Source: Pseudodesulfovibrio thermohalotolerans (GTDB lineage Bacteria > Desulfobacterota > Desulfovibrionia > Desulfovibrionales > Desulfovibrionaceae). Taken from it: a DNA stretch of 64,000 nt. The notes under the pieces were generated by a model. That model was not told the origin of the DNA. It saw only the letters and a list, made by a program, of their open reading frames with translations, and did not search any database. The stretch lies in the NCBI RefSeq assembly GCF_021353295.2, contig NZ_CP120635.1:2683501-2747500 (forward strand), read 5' to 3'. Each line of letters starts with the position of its first letter. Within the stretch, counting starts at the first letter, position 1. The position numbers were made by a program, and so were the translations under genes. This document shows, in pieces, positions 1-8,050 of this stretch.

Positions 1-2
1 GG

Positions 3-200
3 CAGGCCCGCAATTTCGCCGAGAGCCTGGAACGAAGGATCGACGCCCCCATCCATCTCATGGATGAGCGGCTGACCTCGGCCCAGGCCGAAGAGGAACT
101 CAACGCCGCCGGGCTGCGCGGCAAAAAACGCAAGGCCGTCCTGGACAGCCAGGCGGCCGTGGTCATCCTTCGCTCATGGCTCGATTCCGTTACGTCCTGA
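3..200 (+). CDS. ruvX: Holliday junction resolvase-like protein RuvX/YqgF, 3' end only
   Basis: Partial gene: the reading frame is open from the left window edge and stops with TGA at 198-200. The visible 65 residues contain DERLTSAQAEEEL followed by a Lys/Arg-rich stretch and DSQAAVVIL, the standard C-terminal signature of the YqgF/RuvX RNase H-fold family. Family members are linked to pre-16S rRNA processing and/or Holliday junction resolution. The stop lies 25 bases inside the following mltG gene, so the two are translationally coupled. The ruvX-mltG neighbourhood is common in bacteria and supports both calls. The N-terminal catalytic part is outside the window. Confidence 0.9.
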   Translation, partial: QARNFAESLERRIDAPIHLMDERLTSAQAEEELNAAGLRGKKRKAVLDSQAAVVILRSWLDSVTS

Positions 201-1237
201 TCTCCCTGGCCCTGCTGGCCACCCTGACCGCGCTCGGCGCGGGCGGCTACGCATGGTACAAGGCGTGGCAGGAACAGCAGTTCCTGACCACCGCGCCCGA
301 AACGCCCGGCCGCGAAGTCCAGTTCCGTGTGGAGCCGGGCCAGATATTCACCACCATCGCCGCCAATCTCAAGAACGAGGGGCTCATCACCGACACCCGC
401 CGCTTTTATCAGTTGGCCGTGCGCACCGGACGGGGCTCGGCCGTACGCGCCGGGGTATTCCGCCTGTCCACGGGATGGGTGCCCGAACGCATCCTGACCG
501 AACTAACCTCGTCCAGCGGGGTCATGCACCGGGTCTCGGTCCGCGAAGGACTGACTTGGTGGCAGACGGCCCGGGTCCTTGAAGAGGCGGGCCTCGGCGA
601 CGCGGCCGGTTTCGCCAAGGCCGTGGCCGACCCCGAGCTGCTGGCCGAATTCGGCATCGAGGCCGGAGACGCCGAGGGATACCTCTTCCCCGAGACCTAT
701 CTGGTCACTCCGCCCAAGGACCGCCCCTCGCGCCACATGGCCGAGGTCATGCTCCGGGAATTCTTCCGGAGCATAAGGAAGATATGGCCCGCCGGACCGC
801 CACCCGCAGAAGAGTTGCGCAAGATCGTTATCCTGGCCTCCCTCGTCGAAAAGGAGACAGGCGACGCAACGGAACGCGCCCGCATTTCGGGAGTGTTCCA
901 CAACAGGCTGAAAAAGCACATGCTCATCCAATGCGATCCCACGGTCATCTACGGCATGGGCCCGGACTTCGACGGCAACCTGAAAAAAAGCGACCTCCAG
1001 AACAAGGACAACGCCTACAATACCTATGTGCACCGGGGGTTGCCGCCCGGCCCCATTTGCTCGCCAGGCCTGGAATCCCTCATGGCCGCCGTCCACCCGG
1101 AAGAACATGGCTATCTCTATTTTGTCGCCAAGGGAGACGGCTCGCACCATTTCAGCCGAACCCTTTCGGAACACAACCGGGCCGTACGTACGTATCAGCT
1201 CAAGCGCAACCGCGCCACGTACCGTTCCACCAAGTAG
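176..1237 (+). CDS. mltG: endolytic murein transglycosylase MltG
   Basis: 353 residues, normal family length. A single N-terminal membrane segment (about residues 5-27) anchors the enzyme in the inner membrane with the catalytic domain in the periplasm. The YceG/MltG core carries the signature ASLVEKETG, with the presumed catalytic Glu at about residue 225, followed by FHNRL, QCDPTVIYG and the C-terminal NAYNTY and GLPPGPIC blocks. MltG cleaves nascent glycan strands and helps set their length during peptidoglycan synthesis. The start overlaps the end of ruvX by 25 bases, consistent with an operon. Confidence 0.95.
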   Translation: MARFRYVLISLALLATLTALGAGGYAWYKAWQEQQFLTTAPETPGREVQFRVEPGQIFTTIAANLKNEGLITDTRRFYQLAVRTGRGSAVRAGVFRLSTGWVPERILTELTSSSGVMHRVSVREGLTWWQTARVLEEAGLGDAAGFAKAVADPELLAEFGIEAGDAEGYLFPETYLVTPPKDRPSRHMAEVMLREFFRSIRKIWPAGPPPAEELRKIVILASLVEKETGDATERARISGVFHNRLKKHMLIQCDPTVIYGMGPDFDGNLKKSDLQNKDNAYNTYVHRGLPPGPICSPGLESLMAAVHPEEHGYLYFVAKGDGSHHFSRTLSEHNRAVRTYQLKRNRATYRSTK

Positions 1238-1322
1238 TAACGGCTCTCGGCCCGGCGTTGCGGTGTCTCCGTTTTTTCTATAGGTTACAGGGGAAATCGT
1301 GACAGGATTCAAAGGGGAAAAG

Positions 1323-2351
1323 ATGCGTCCGAGACTGAATACGGCACTGCTGACGGGATTGCTCCTCGTTATGCTCACGGCCTCGCCCGGAGCGGCGCAG
1401 GACGTCACCGTTGTCCGGCGCGCGGCCTTCGACATCGGCGCGGCGGTCATCAAATGCATCATCGCCGATGTGGACGTCTCCACGGGACTGATCGTCAACA
1501 CCGTGGACAGCCTGTCCGAAAAGGTCGATTTCGCCGAAGACCTGAGCCGTTCCTATGACGGCAACCTGAGCAAGGGAGTCATGGATCAGGGGATCAATAT
1601 CCTCGAACGATTCAAGGCCGTGGCCGTGGCGAAGAACGCCCTGGAATACTCCGCCGTGGGCGGCAGGCTCTTCCAGAAGGCCCAGAACGGCAGGGCGTAT
1701 TTCGTGCGCATCCGCCAGGAGACAGGCATTCCGTCGCGGGTAATCTCGGAGCAGCAAGCGGCCATGCTCAGCTTTCATGCCGTGCGCCACGCGCTGGCGG
1801 GCAAGGCGGGCGACCTTCTGGTATGGGACATCGGCGGCAACTCCATGCAGATGACTATCCGCAAGCCCGACGGCGGCCTACTCTTCTATTTAGACCCCAT
1901 GGCCGCAGTGGCCTTCAAAAACGTGGTCATCCAAACCATCCAGAAAAAGGACATCAACATAACGGTCAGCCCCAACCCGGTCAGCGTCGGGGAGGTAAGC
2001 CAAGCCCGGGCCCACATCCAGGCCCACGCGGCCATGACCGTTCCCAGGTATATTTGCAACAAGCTGGCCAACCAGGAACTGACCGTGGCGGGAATCGGCG
2101 GGGTACACTACTATTCCGTGCCCGAGGTTATAGGCAACCGCAAGGCGACCTACACCCGCGACGAAGTGGCGACGGCCCTCAATAAATGGACCGGCAAGAC
2201 CGACAAGGACTTCAACAGCGAATACGCCGAGAGCCGCCTGACCAACCTCATCCTGGTCCTGGGCTACATGGACGCCCTGGGCATCAGGGAAGTCCGCCCG
2301 CTGAAGATCAACCAGGCCGACGGCCTGCTGGCTGCCCGCGAATTCTGGTAG
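1323..2351 (+). CDS. exported Ppx/GppA-fold protein, probably catalytically degenerate
   Basis: 342 residues from ATG 1323. This start is preferred to the upstream GTG at 1299 because it gives a standard signal peptide (MRPRLNT, a hydrophobic core, then SPGAAQ) behind an AGGGGAAAAG ribosome site. The mature part resembles the ASKHA-fold exopolyphosphatase/GppA family: AAFDIGAAVIK near the N-terminus, a VISEQQAAML helix, and a phosphate-loop-like WDIGGNSMQM. Compared with active enzymes, the loop DIGGGS reads DIGGNS and the Glu-Glu pair expected in ISGxEEA reads Gln-Ala. These changes and the export signal argue against an ordinary cytoplasmic polyphosphatase. A periplasmic binding or scaffold role is possible but not shown. 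It lies downstream of mltG and converges on lepB. Confidence 0.65.
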   Translation: MRPRLNTALLTGLLLVMLTASPGAAQDVTVVRRAAFDIGAAVIKCIIADVDVSTGLIVNTVDSLSEKVDFAEDLSRSYDGNLSKGVMDQGINILERFKAVAVAKNALEYSAVGGRLFQKAQNGRAYFVRIRQETGIPSRVISEQQAAMLSFHAVRHALAGKAGDLLVWDIGGNSMQMTIRKPDGGLLFYLDPMAAVAFKNVVIQTIQKKDINITVSPNPVSVGEVSQARAHIQAHAAMTVPRYICNKLANQELTVAGIGGVHYYSVPEVIGNRKATYTRDEVATALNKWTGKTDKDFNSEYAESRLTNLILVLGYMDALGIREVRPLKINQADGLLAAREFW

Positions 2352-2364
2352 GCCGCCCCGCCGC

Positions 2365-3216
2365 CTAGCGCAAAGGCGCGCCCAACCTCTCCGTCCAGTC
2401 GGAAGCCCCGGTATCGCCGGGGAAATACACGTATCCGGCCCTTCCCTTTATCCGCGCCCGGGGCACGGCTCCGAGCCAACGCGAGTCATAACTGTCCTCG
2501 CGGTTGTCTCCCATGAGGAAATACTCGTCCCCACCCAGGACCACAGGCCCGAAAACATCCCGCACCGGAATCATCCCCTCCTTGGTATGAACGGCGTATG
2601 TCTCCTCCAGGGGGACACCGTTCACCAACACCTGCCGGTCCCTGATCTCAACGGTCTCGCCGGGCAGACCGACGATCCGCTTCACGAAATCAAGCTCCCG
2701 GGTGGCGGGCAGGGAAAAAATGACGATCTCGCCCCGGCGCAGTTCGTCCTCGGGCTCCAGGACCTCGACCATGAAGTGATCGCCCTCACGGATGGTGGGC
2801 AGCATGGATGCGGACGGCACCTGGTAGGCCATGAAGAACCGGCTCTTGACCACCTCCTCGAACACCAGGCCCGAAACAAGGCTGACGATCAGGCAAAGCA
2901 GATAGACCCACCATTGGTTATACTGCTTGAGCGTGTATTCGGACAGTTTGCGGGCCGAGGCGAAAGCCTCCCCGGCCACGAACAAATTGTAGCCGAGCAG
3001 GATGGACACGCACAGAAGCATGGCCGCGAAATCGGCCCAGAACAGAAGCATGAACAAGGCCAGGGCCAGCTCGGCCAGATAAAAGCCGATCCCCTTTTTC
3101 CACTGACCGTTATAGACCTGGCCCAATCCCGGCGCAGCCAGGGAAAGGAGCAGGGCCAGCCACGGATTGCGGGACTTGACGGCGTTCCGCTTCGTTTGAA
3201 TATCGTTATGGGCCAC
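2365..3216 (-). CDS. lepB: signal peptidase I with an extra N-terminal membrane domain
   Basis: 283 residues from GTG 3216, chosen because GGGAGGGTTCACCC sits just upstream; the open frame further 5' has no family similarity. The catalytic domain has all type I boxes: VPSASMLPT with nucleophile Ser137, DFVKRIVG with general base Lys179, GETVEIRD, and FLMGDNREDSYDSR. It removes signal peptides from exported proteins on the periplasmic side of the inner membrane. The first 120 residues are unusual: AAPGLGQVYNGQWKKG followed by three or four membrane segments, resembling the TM2/DUF5683-type motif, where E. coli LepB has only two segments. It lies downstream of the glycosyltransferase on the same strand, with 164 bases between them. 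Confidence 0.93.
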   Translation of the reverse strand: MAHNDIQTKRNAVKSRNPWLALLLSLAAPGLGQVYNGQWKKGIGFYLAELALALFMLLFWADFAAMLLCVSILLGYNLFVAGEAFASARKLSEYTLKQYNQWWVYLLCLIVSLVSGLVFEEVVKSRFFMAYQVPSASMLPTIREGDHFMVEVLEPEDELRRGEIVIFSLPATRELDFVKRIVGLPGETVEIRDRQVLVNGVPLEETYAVHTKEGMIPVRDVFGPVVLGGDEYFLMGDNREDSYDSRWLGAVPRARIKGRAGYVYFPGDTGASDWTERLGAPLR

Positions 3217-3261
3217 GGGTGAACCCTCCCGAACCGGAGGCGACCGGCTTGAGCGGTTTGT

Positions 3262-3287
3262 CCCCGGCCTTGCGCTCTTGGCCGGGG
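3262..3287 (-). other. GC-rich hairpin between glycosyltransferase and lepB
   Basis: An 8-bp stem CCCCGGCC/GGCCGGGG encloses a 10-base loop in the leader of lepB. There is no clear U-run on the minus-strand side (ACAAACC follows), so it is not a convincing intrinsic terminator. It could be an attenuating hairpin or an mRNA-stabilising structure; the role is unknown. Confidence 0.4.
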
Positions 3288-3380
3288 CCGCGATCCGATG
3301 CGGATGCGGGACAAGGAAGAACCCTTGTCTAAAGGAAAGAGTGCCAGATTCCGGCACGTTTGGCTAGACGAAGACGATAA

Positions 3381-4400
3381 TCAGGCGGCCGGAATGTAGT
3401 CCCGGCCAAGGACACAGCCCCGCGCGTCCAAGAACTTGAAAATATCCTCGCGCGCGCCCCGACTGGCCACGTAGGGGATGCAGAACCCTTCCCCCGGCCC
3501 CGGAACCTCCTCGCGATCGCGGACCGTCAGGCCGTTCACGGTGTGGCCGATCTTTTTCGGGTCCACATCATAATAGGCGGCGAATTCGATGCCGTGGGCA
3601 AGCAGCAGGTCGGCCCGCTTGCGGGTGGTCCGCCCCGAACCGAGAATGTGGACCACCGGATGATGCGGATTGTTGCGCTCCAGCCAGCGCGCCAGATACT
3701 CGGTCTTGATGCGGTAGAAAGCGTCCACATCGTAACGCGGATGGGTGCGCGACAGCCTGTCCGGCGGATCGTTCCAGACCAGCAGCTCGGCGTCAGCCTT
3801 CATCATGCGCACACCGCCCTCCAACCAGCGCAGGAGCAGGTCGTAATCCTCGGGAAAATCGCCTTCCCGGTAGGGACCGTATTTATCAAGACAGGACCGC
3901 CGGAACATGATGGACGGGTTGGGCACGGGAAATTCCACGAACCTATTCAGGCTGATGGCCTCGTGGGTCAGCAGCTTGTTGGTCCAGTCCACGTAATGAG
4001 CATACCCGCGACAGGTCTCGCGGCAGCCGCCGAATCGCACCCGGCAACCGACGAGACCGACATCGGGGCGGTTGTCGAGAAGCGTTGCCTGCGCCGCCAG
4101 CCGTCCCGGCAGGACAATATCGTCGGCGTCCATGCGCGCGATGAACTCGCCCCGCGCGGCTTCGATGGCCGCGTTGGCCGCCCGGATGACGCCGCCGTGC
4201 GCGATGGACAAGCAACGGACGCGGGAATCCCGGCGCGCGTATTCGGCCAGGATTCCCGCGGTGTCGTCGGTGCTGCCGTCGTCCACGGCCACCACTTCGA
4301 AGTCCGCGCCATCCTGGGCCAGGAGCGAATCGAGCGCCCCGGCCACGGTATCCCCGCACTCGTAGCAGGGCATGGTCACGGATATTCTCGGAGCGGCCAC
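3381..4400 (-). CDS. family 2 glycosyltransferase with C-terminal nucleotide-binding-like domain
   Basis: 339 residues from GTG 4400, just after the stop of the upstream gene and behind AGGCGGAG. The N-terminal 230 residues are a GT-A fold: ISVTMPCYECGDTV, VVAVDDGSTDDT and the metal-binding MDADDIVLPGR. Such enzymes move a sugar from a nucleotide-sugar donor to an acceptor that cannot be read from sequence. The last 90 residues form a second domain (HILGSGRTTRKRADLL ... YYDVDPKKIG) that looks like a small Rossmann unit, possibly a regulatory or sugar-nucleotide-binding appendage. It is probably co-transcribed with the thiolation genes upstream, perhaps only by proximity. Confidence 0.85.
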   Translation of the reverse strand: MAAPRISVTMPCYECGDTVAGALDSLLAQDGADFEVVAVDDGSTDDTAGILAEYARRDSRVRCLSIAHGGVIRAANAAIEAARGEFIARMDADDIVLPGRLAAQATLLDNRPDVGLVGCRVRFGGCRETCRGYAHYVDWTNKLLTHEAISLNRFVEFPVPNPSIMFRRSCLDKYGPYREGDFPEDYDLLLRWLEGGVRMMKADAELLVWNDPPDRLSRTHPRYDVDAFYRIKTEYLARWLERNNPHHPVVHILGSGRTTRKRADLLLAHGIEFAAYYDVDPKKIGHTVNGLTVRDREEVPGPGEGFCIPYVASRGAREDIFKFLDARGCVLGRDYIPAA

Positions 4401-4404
4401 AGCC

Positions 4405-5322
4405 CTACTCCGCCTGCGCCTTGCTCTCGGCCACGGCCGCCTTGATACGGCAGACCGAGCATATCTCGGCGCTGGTGGGCGATCCGCACTCGGTGCACGG
4501 GGCGAGTTCGGCCCCGCTTTCCTTCTCCATGTGAGCGAAAGCGGGCTTTCCATTCTTGAGGAACGACTGATAGAATTGGAGCTTCTGGCCGGGGCTGCGG
4601 TGCTCAAGCTCTCCCCACAATTCCTTGTGGCTGGTGAAACTGGCCCCCGAGGCATACGGACAGGGATCGGAATGTATTTCTATTTCCTTGAGAAAGGCGT
4701 AGTTCGCGGTCTCGAACTCGCTCAACCTGAACAGCGGCTTGACCTTGCGCACGAATCCCTCGGACGCGGGCAGGACCGGCCCCTGATCGGACAGGTAGGC
4801 CGTGTCCCAGCGCAGGGTGTTGGCGAACAGCCGAGCCACCTCGTCGTCGAGGTTGTGGCCCGTGGCCAGGACGTCGAAGCCCTCCTCCACGGCGATGCGG
4901 TTGAAATGATGACGCTTCATCTTTCCGCACACGGCGCAGACCGGGCGTTTGATGTGCTTTTTGACGTCGGGGATAGGCAGCCCCCAGGCCGCCATCTCGA
5001 AGACGCGCAAGGGCAGTCCGTGAAGCGCGCAGAAATCCTCGACCTTTTTCCGGGCCTTCTCCGACGAATTCGGGATGCCCAGATCAATATGCAGGCCGGT
5101 CACGTCGTACCCCTGCAACTTCAATTCGAGCATCAGCGCGAGGGAATCCTTGCCCCCGGACAGGGCCACCAGAATCCGGTCATCGCGGGTGAACATCTTT
5201 TCGCGGCGGATGGCAGTCTCCACCTGCTTGGTGAAAAAGAGCGGATAACAATCCGCGCAAAAGCCGGAATGATGGCTCGGCAAGGCAACATGGGCCGTCT
5301 TGCGGCATCGGGTGCATTTCAT
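4405..5322 (-). CDS. TtuA-type tRNA 2-thiouridine synthetase (PP-loop ATPase, Fe-S and zinc fingers)
   Basis: 305 residues. An N-terminal zinc finger (C3, C6, C22, C25), the PP-loop SGGKDS at 55-60, and Cys129, Cys132 and Cys221 arranged like the three cysteines that hold the [4Fe-4S] cluster in TtuA, then a C-terminal zinc finger CTECG...CSVC. These features separate the TtuA/Ncs6 branch from TtcA. The enzyme adenylates a tRNA uridine and inserts sulfur. The ubiquitin-like carrier encoded 11 bases upstream is the likely sulfur donor, as TtuB is for TtuA in Thermus. Which tRNA position is modified here cannot be read from sequence. Ribosome site GGGGGGCGAGAT. Confidence 0.85.
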   Translation of the reverse strand: MKCTRCRKTAHVALPSHHSGFCADCYPLFFTKQVETAIRREKMFTRDDRILVALSGGKDSLALMLELKLQGYDVTGLHIDLGIPNSSEKARKKVEDFCALHGLPLRVFEMAAWGLPIPDVKKHIKRPVCAVCGKMKRHHFNRIAVEEGFDVLATGHNLDDEVARLFANTLRWDTAYLSDQGPVLPASEGFVRKVKPLFRLSEFETANYAFLKEIEIHSDPCPYASGASFTSHKELWGELEHRSPGQKLQFYQSFLKNGKPAFAHMEKESGAELAPCTECGSPTSAEICSVCRIKAAVAESKAQAE

Positions 5323-5333
5323 ATCTCGCCCCC

Positions 5334-5531
5334 CTAGCCGGCCGAGGTTACTTTGCGGACCAGAAGCTCGTCGCCGTGGGAAAGCTTGCGGTCCGGGGTG
5401 AGCAGCTCGCCGCCCCGGGCGACGAGAGCCATGGTGGAACGGAGCTGCAATCTGTTCAGTACAGCCTGCACCGTGCGAATGTCGCTCAGCTCGATGCGCT
5501 TTCCGTCCGGTTCAAGATTGACAAAGATCAT
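5334..5531 (-). CDS. ThiS/MoaD/TtuB-like ubiquitin-fold sulfur carrier ending in Ala-Gly
   Basis: 65 residues with a very good ribosome site (AAAGGAGACCCAC). Length and pattern fit the beta-grasp sulfur carriers: IFVNLEPDGKRIEL, a central helix around VQAVLNRLQL, and the DELLVRKVT C-terminal strand. Carriers of this family are adenylated and thiocarboxylated on a C-terminal Gly-Gly; here the last residues are Ser-Ala-Gly, so the penultimate glycine is replaced. It is first in the operon with the TtuA-like enzyme, which points to tRNA thiolation, although thiamine or molybdopterin carrier function cannot be excluded. Confidence 0.8.
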   Translation of the reverse strand: MIFVNLEPDGKRIELSDIRTVQAVLNRLQLRSTMALVARGGELLTPDRKLSHGDELLVRKVTSAG

Positions 5532-5675
5532 GTGGGTCTCCTTTGCCGCAGGTCATTTTGAGGGCCAACGGCTGGGCGGACAGTACCCATGTTGGCGGCC
5601 GAGTTCAAGTCCGGCCCCCGCCGCCTCGCGGACCGGGAACGCGATGATTATTCGCCATAAAGGTTCAAACCGCGG

Positions 5676-5705
5676 TTGACCCTAAACCGAAATATCGCCT
5701 ATGTT
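5676..5705 (+). promoter_or_regulatory. candidate sigma-70 promoter for the lone receiver gene
   Basis: TTGACC at 5676-5681 and TATGTT at 5700-5705, separated by 18 bases, place a transcription start roughly 25 bases before the ATG at 5737. Sequence match only. Confidence 0.4.
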
Positions 5706-5736
5706 CAGAACAAGGGCTAAATCCAAGGAGGAAGCC

Positions 5737-6108
5737 ATGAGTCAACCAAAGATTCTCGTCGTCGACGATGAAAAACACATCCGAATGCTCTATAGGGAAG
5801 AACTGGAGGCGGACGGCTACACCGTGGCCACCTCGGACGGCGAAGAGGATATTCTTGACGTCGTCGCCAGGGAACATCCGACCATCGTCATTCTGGACAT
5901 CAAACTGGGCGTCAATCGTTCCGGGCTCGACCTGTTGCAGGAAATCCGCACCAAGGACCAACAGATCCCCGTCATACTCTCGACGGCCTACGATTCCTTC
6001 CAGCATGATCTCAAATCCATCGCGGCCGACTACTACGTGGTCAAGTCGGTGGATCTGACCGAATTAAAGGACAAGGTAAGGATGGCCCTGAACAAAGCCG
6101 GCGCGTAA
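5737..6108 (+). CDS. single-domain response regulator (CheY-like receiver)
   Basis: 123 residues from ATG 5737, directly behind AAGGAGGAAGCC. The whole protein is one receiver domain: acidic pair at residues 10-11 (VVDDEKH), phospho-acceptor Asp54 (VILDIKLG), Thr in LSTAYD, and the conserved Lys in VVKSVD. There is no output domain, so it must act by protein contact, either as a phosphorelay intermediate or by binding a target. No histidine kinase is adjacent; the nearest kinases in the window are more than 30 kb away. It has its own promoter and terminator. Confidence 0.9.
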   Translation: MSQPKILVVDDEKHIRMLYREELEADGYTVATSDGEEDILDVVAREHPTIVILDIKLGVNRSGLDLLQEIRTKDQQIPVILSTAYDSFQHDLKSIAADYYVVKSVDLTELKDKVRMALNKAGA

Positions 6109-6138
6109 CCGAACGCCCCGAGAGTTCCTTCCCGAGAC

Positions 6139-6173
6139 GACGCCTTCCCGCAGGGGGAGGCGTCCGGCTTTTT
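6139..6173 (+). terminator. intrinsic terminator after receiver gene
   Basis: Stem GACGCC/GGCGTC with an inner TCCC/GGGG pairing, followed by CGGCTTTTT. Confidence 0.8.
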
Positions 6174-6325
6174 GCCGCGCGGGAGCCTATGCCGCGCAAG
6201 GCGCGTCCGAGCGGTCTTCCCAGGCTCTCCCCAAAAGCGAAAATCGCGTAAAAACCGCCGTACACGGCGGGTTCCCCGGCTGAAATCGCTTGCCGCCCAA
6301 CCCCGTTGCATGGTAGCCGCACCAG

Positions 6326-6967
6326 ATGTTCAATATCACCGCACAGGATATCCAGATATACCTGACCCTGGCGCCCGGGCTGCTCATCGCCCTGGTCTTC
6401 CACGAAGTGGCCCACGGTTATGTGGCCTACCTCCTGGGCGACCCCACGGCCAAGTCCGAGGGACGGCTGACCCTCAACCCGCTCAAGCACCTGGACCCCA
6501 TCGGCACCCTGGCGTTCTTTTTCGTCCATTTCGGCTGGGCGAGACCCGTTCCGGTCAACGCCCGCTACTTCCGCAACCCGCGCAAGGGCATGATGTTCAC
6601 CGCCATGGCCGGGCCGGGCATCAACTTCATCCTGGCCGCCGCGTTCGCCGCCGCGTTCCATCTCATGGGGCTGTTCGGGCTGAGCCCCGCCAACGCCCTC
6701 TATGCCGTCGCCTATTACGGGGTCTTCGTGAACCTCATTCTGGCCGCCTTCAATCTTTTGCCCATCCCGCCGCTGGACGGCAGCAACATCCTGGCGTACT
6801 TTCTCTCTCCCCGGGCCGCCTACAAGTATATGTCGCTGAGCCGCTACGGGTTCATCATCCTCATAGCCATCATCCTGCTCGGCCGATACACCGGGCTTGA
6901 TATCGTCGGCCGGGTGATCGTTCCCCTGGTCCGAGGCCTGGGCTCCCTGCTGGGTGTGCCCCTCTAA
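6326..6967 (+). CDS. site-2 protease family M50 membrane metallopeptidase
   Basis: 213 residues, mostly membrane-spanning. The zinc motif HEVAH lies in the second segment region (VFHEVAHGYVAY) and the third ligand motif is NLLPIPPLDGSNIL. This is the compact form of the family, without a PDZ domain and similar to YwhC/Rip-type enzymes, which cleave substrates within the membrane. The substrate is unknown. There is no obvious Shine-Dalgarno sequence upstream. It is followed after 24 bases by trpS, so the two are probably co-transcribed. Confidence 0.9.
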   Translation: MFNITAQDIQIYLTLAPGLLIALVFHEVAHGYVAYLLGDPTAKSEGRLTLNPLKHLDPIGTLAFFFVHFGWARPVPVNARYFRNPRKGMMFTAMAGPGINFILAAAFAAAFHLMGLFGLSPANALYAVAYYGVFVNLILAAFNLLPIPPLDGSNILAYFLSPRAAYKYMSLSRYGFIILIAIILLGRYTGLDIVGRVIVPLVRGLGSLLGVPL

Positions 6968-6991
6968 CCTCTAACCGCAGACCACTTCATC

Positions 6992-7981
6992 ATGAGCGAA
7001 AAACAACGAATCCTCTCCGGCATGAGACCCACCGGTCCCCTTCACCTCGGCCACTACTTCGGCGTCATCGACAACTGGCTGAAGCTTCAGGAAGAATATG
7101 ACTGTTATTTCTTCGTGGCCGACTGGCACGCCCTGACCAGCGAATACGCCGATCCCACCCGCATCAAGGGTTTCATTCCCGGCCTGGTCAAGGATTGGGT
7201 GGCCGCCGGACTGGATCCGGAAAAATGCTCCATCTTCCAGCAGTCCCAGATCAAGGAGCACGCCGAACTCAACCTGATTCTGTCCATGTACACCCCGCTG
7301 GGCTGGCTCGAACGCTGCCCCACGTACAAGGACCAGAAGGAACAGTTGACCCAAAAAGACCTGAACACCCACGGATTTCTCGGCTATCCGGTCCTCATGT
7401 CCGTCGACATTCTCATGTACAAGCCCCTGGCTGTGCCCGTCGGCAAGGACCAGTTGCCCCACCTGGAGCTGACCCGCGAAATCGCGCGCCGCTTCAACCA
7501 CCTGAACAACACCGAACTGTTCCCGGAACCGGCCGACATGCTCACCGAGGCTCCGGTCCTGCCCGGCCTGGACGGACGCAAGATGTCCAAGAGCTACGGC
7601 AACTCCATCATGCTCTCCGAGCCGATGGACGAGATCATGCCCAAGGTTCGCGGCATGAAGACCGACGAAAACCGGCTGCGCAAGTCCGATCCGGGCGATC
7701 CCGAAATCTGCAACCTCTTCCCCTACCACAAGCTCATGACCGACCCGGAGAAACTCCCCGAGATCGTCAAGGGGTGCAAGGACGCCTCCTGGGGCTGCGT
7801 GGACTGCAAGAAGCTGCTCATGAAATCCCTGGAACAGTTCCTCACCCCCCTGCACGAACGCCGCGCCGCCTGCACCGACGAACGGGTGCGGGAAATCCTC
7901 GAAGCCGGCAACGCGAAAGCCCGTGTATATGCCCAGCAGACCATGGAAGAGGTCCGCAAGGTCATCAACTTCGACTTCTAG
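6992..7981 (+). CDS. trpS: tryptophanyl-tRNA synthetase
   Basis: 329 residues, normal for bacterial TrpRS. Class I signature motifs are present: the HIGH-type HLGH in PTGPLHLGHYFG and KMSKS in GRKMSKSYGN. It charges tRNA-Trp in the cytoplasm. The body contains FLGYPVLMSVDILMYK and VPVGKDQLPHLELTREIARRF, standard for the family. A single housekeeping copy with no visible upstream attenuator; it probably shares a transcript with the M50 peptidase. Confidence 0.97.
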   Translation: MSEKQRILSGMRPTGPLHLGHYFGVIDNWLKLQEEYDCYFFVADWHALTSEYADPTRIKGFIPGLVKDWVAAGLDPEKCSIFQQSQIKEHAELNLILSMYTPLGWLERCPTYKDQKEQLTQKDLNTHGFLGYPVLMSVDILMYKPLAVPVGKDQLPHLELTREIARRFNHLNNTELFPEPADMLTEAPVLPGLDGRKMSKSYGNSIMLSEPMDEIMPKVRGMKTDENRLRKSDPGDPEICNLFPYHKLMTDPEKLPEIVKGCKDASWGCVDCKKLLMKSLEQFLTPLHERRAACTDERVREILEAGNAKARVYAQQTMEEVRKVINFDF

Positions 7982-7999
7982 GTCAAAATAGGCTATACT
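7970..7999 (+). promoter_or_regulatory. candidate promoter for FKBP gene
   Basis: TTCGAC at 7970-7975 and TATACT at 7994-7999 with an 18-base spacer, overlapping the end of trpS. A near-perfect palindrome ACCCGGCC-AA-GGCCGGGT follows at 8010-8027 in the leader. Confidence 0.4.
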
Positions 8000-8050
8000 G
8001 AGGAAATCCACCCGGCCAAGGCCGGGTCCAACAACCATCCAGGAGATTCT

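Noticed and set aside
5655..5675. T-loop-like GGTTCAAACC suggesting a tRNA
   Set aside because: No acceptor, D or anticodon stems can be drawn around it.
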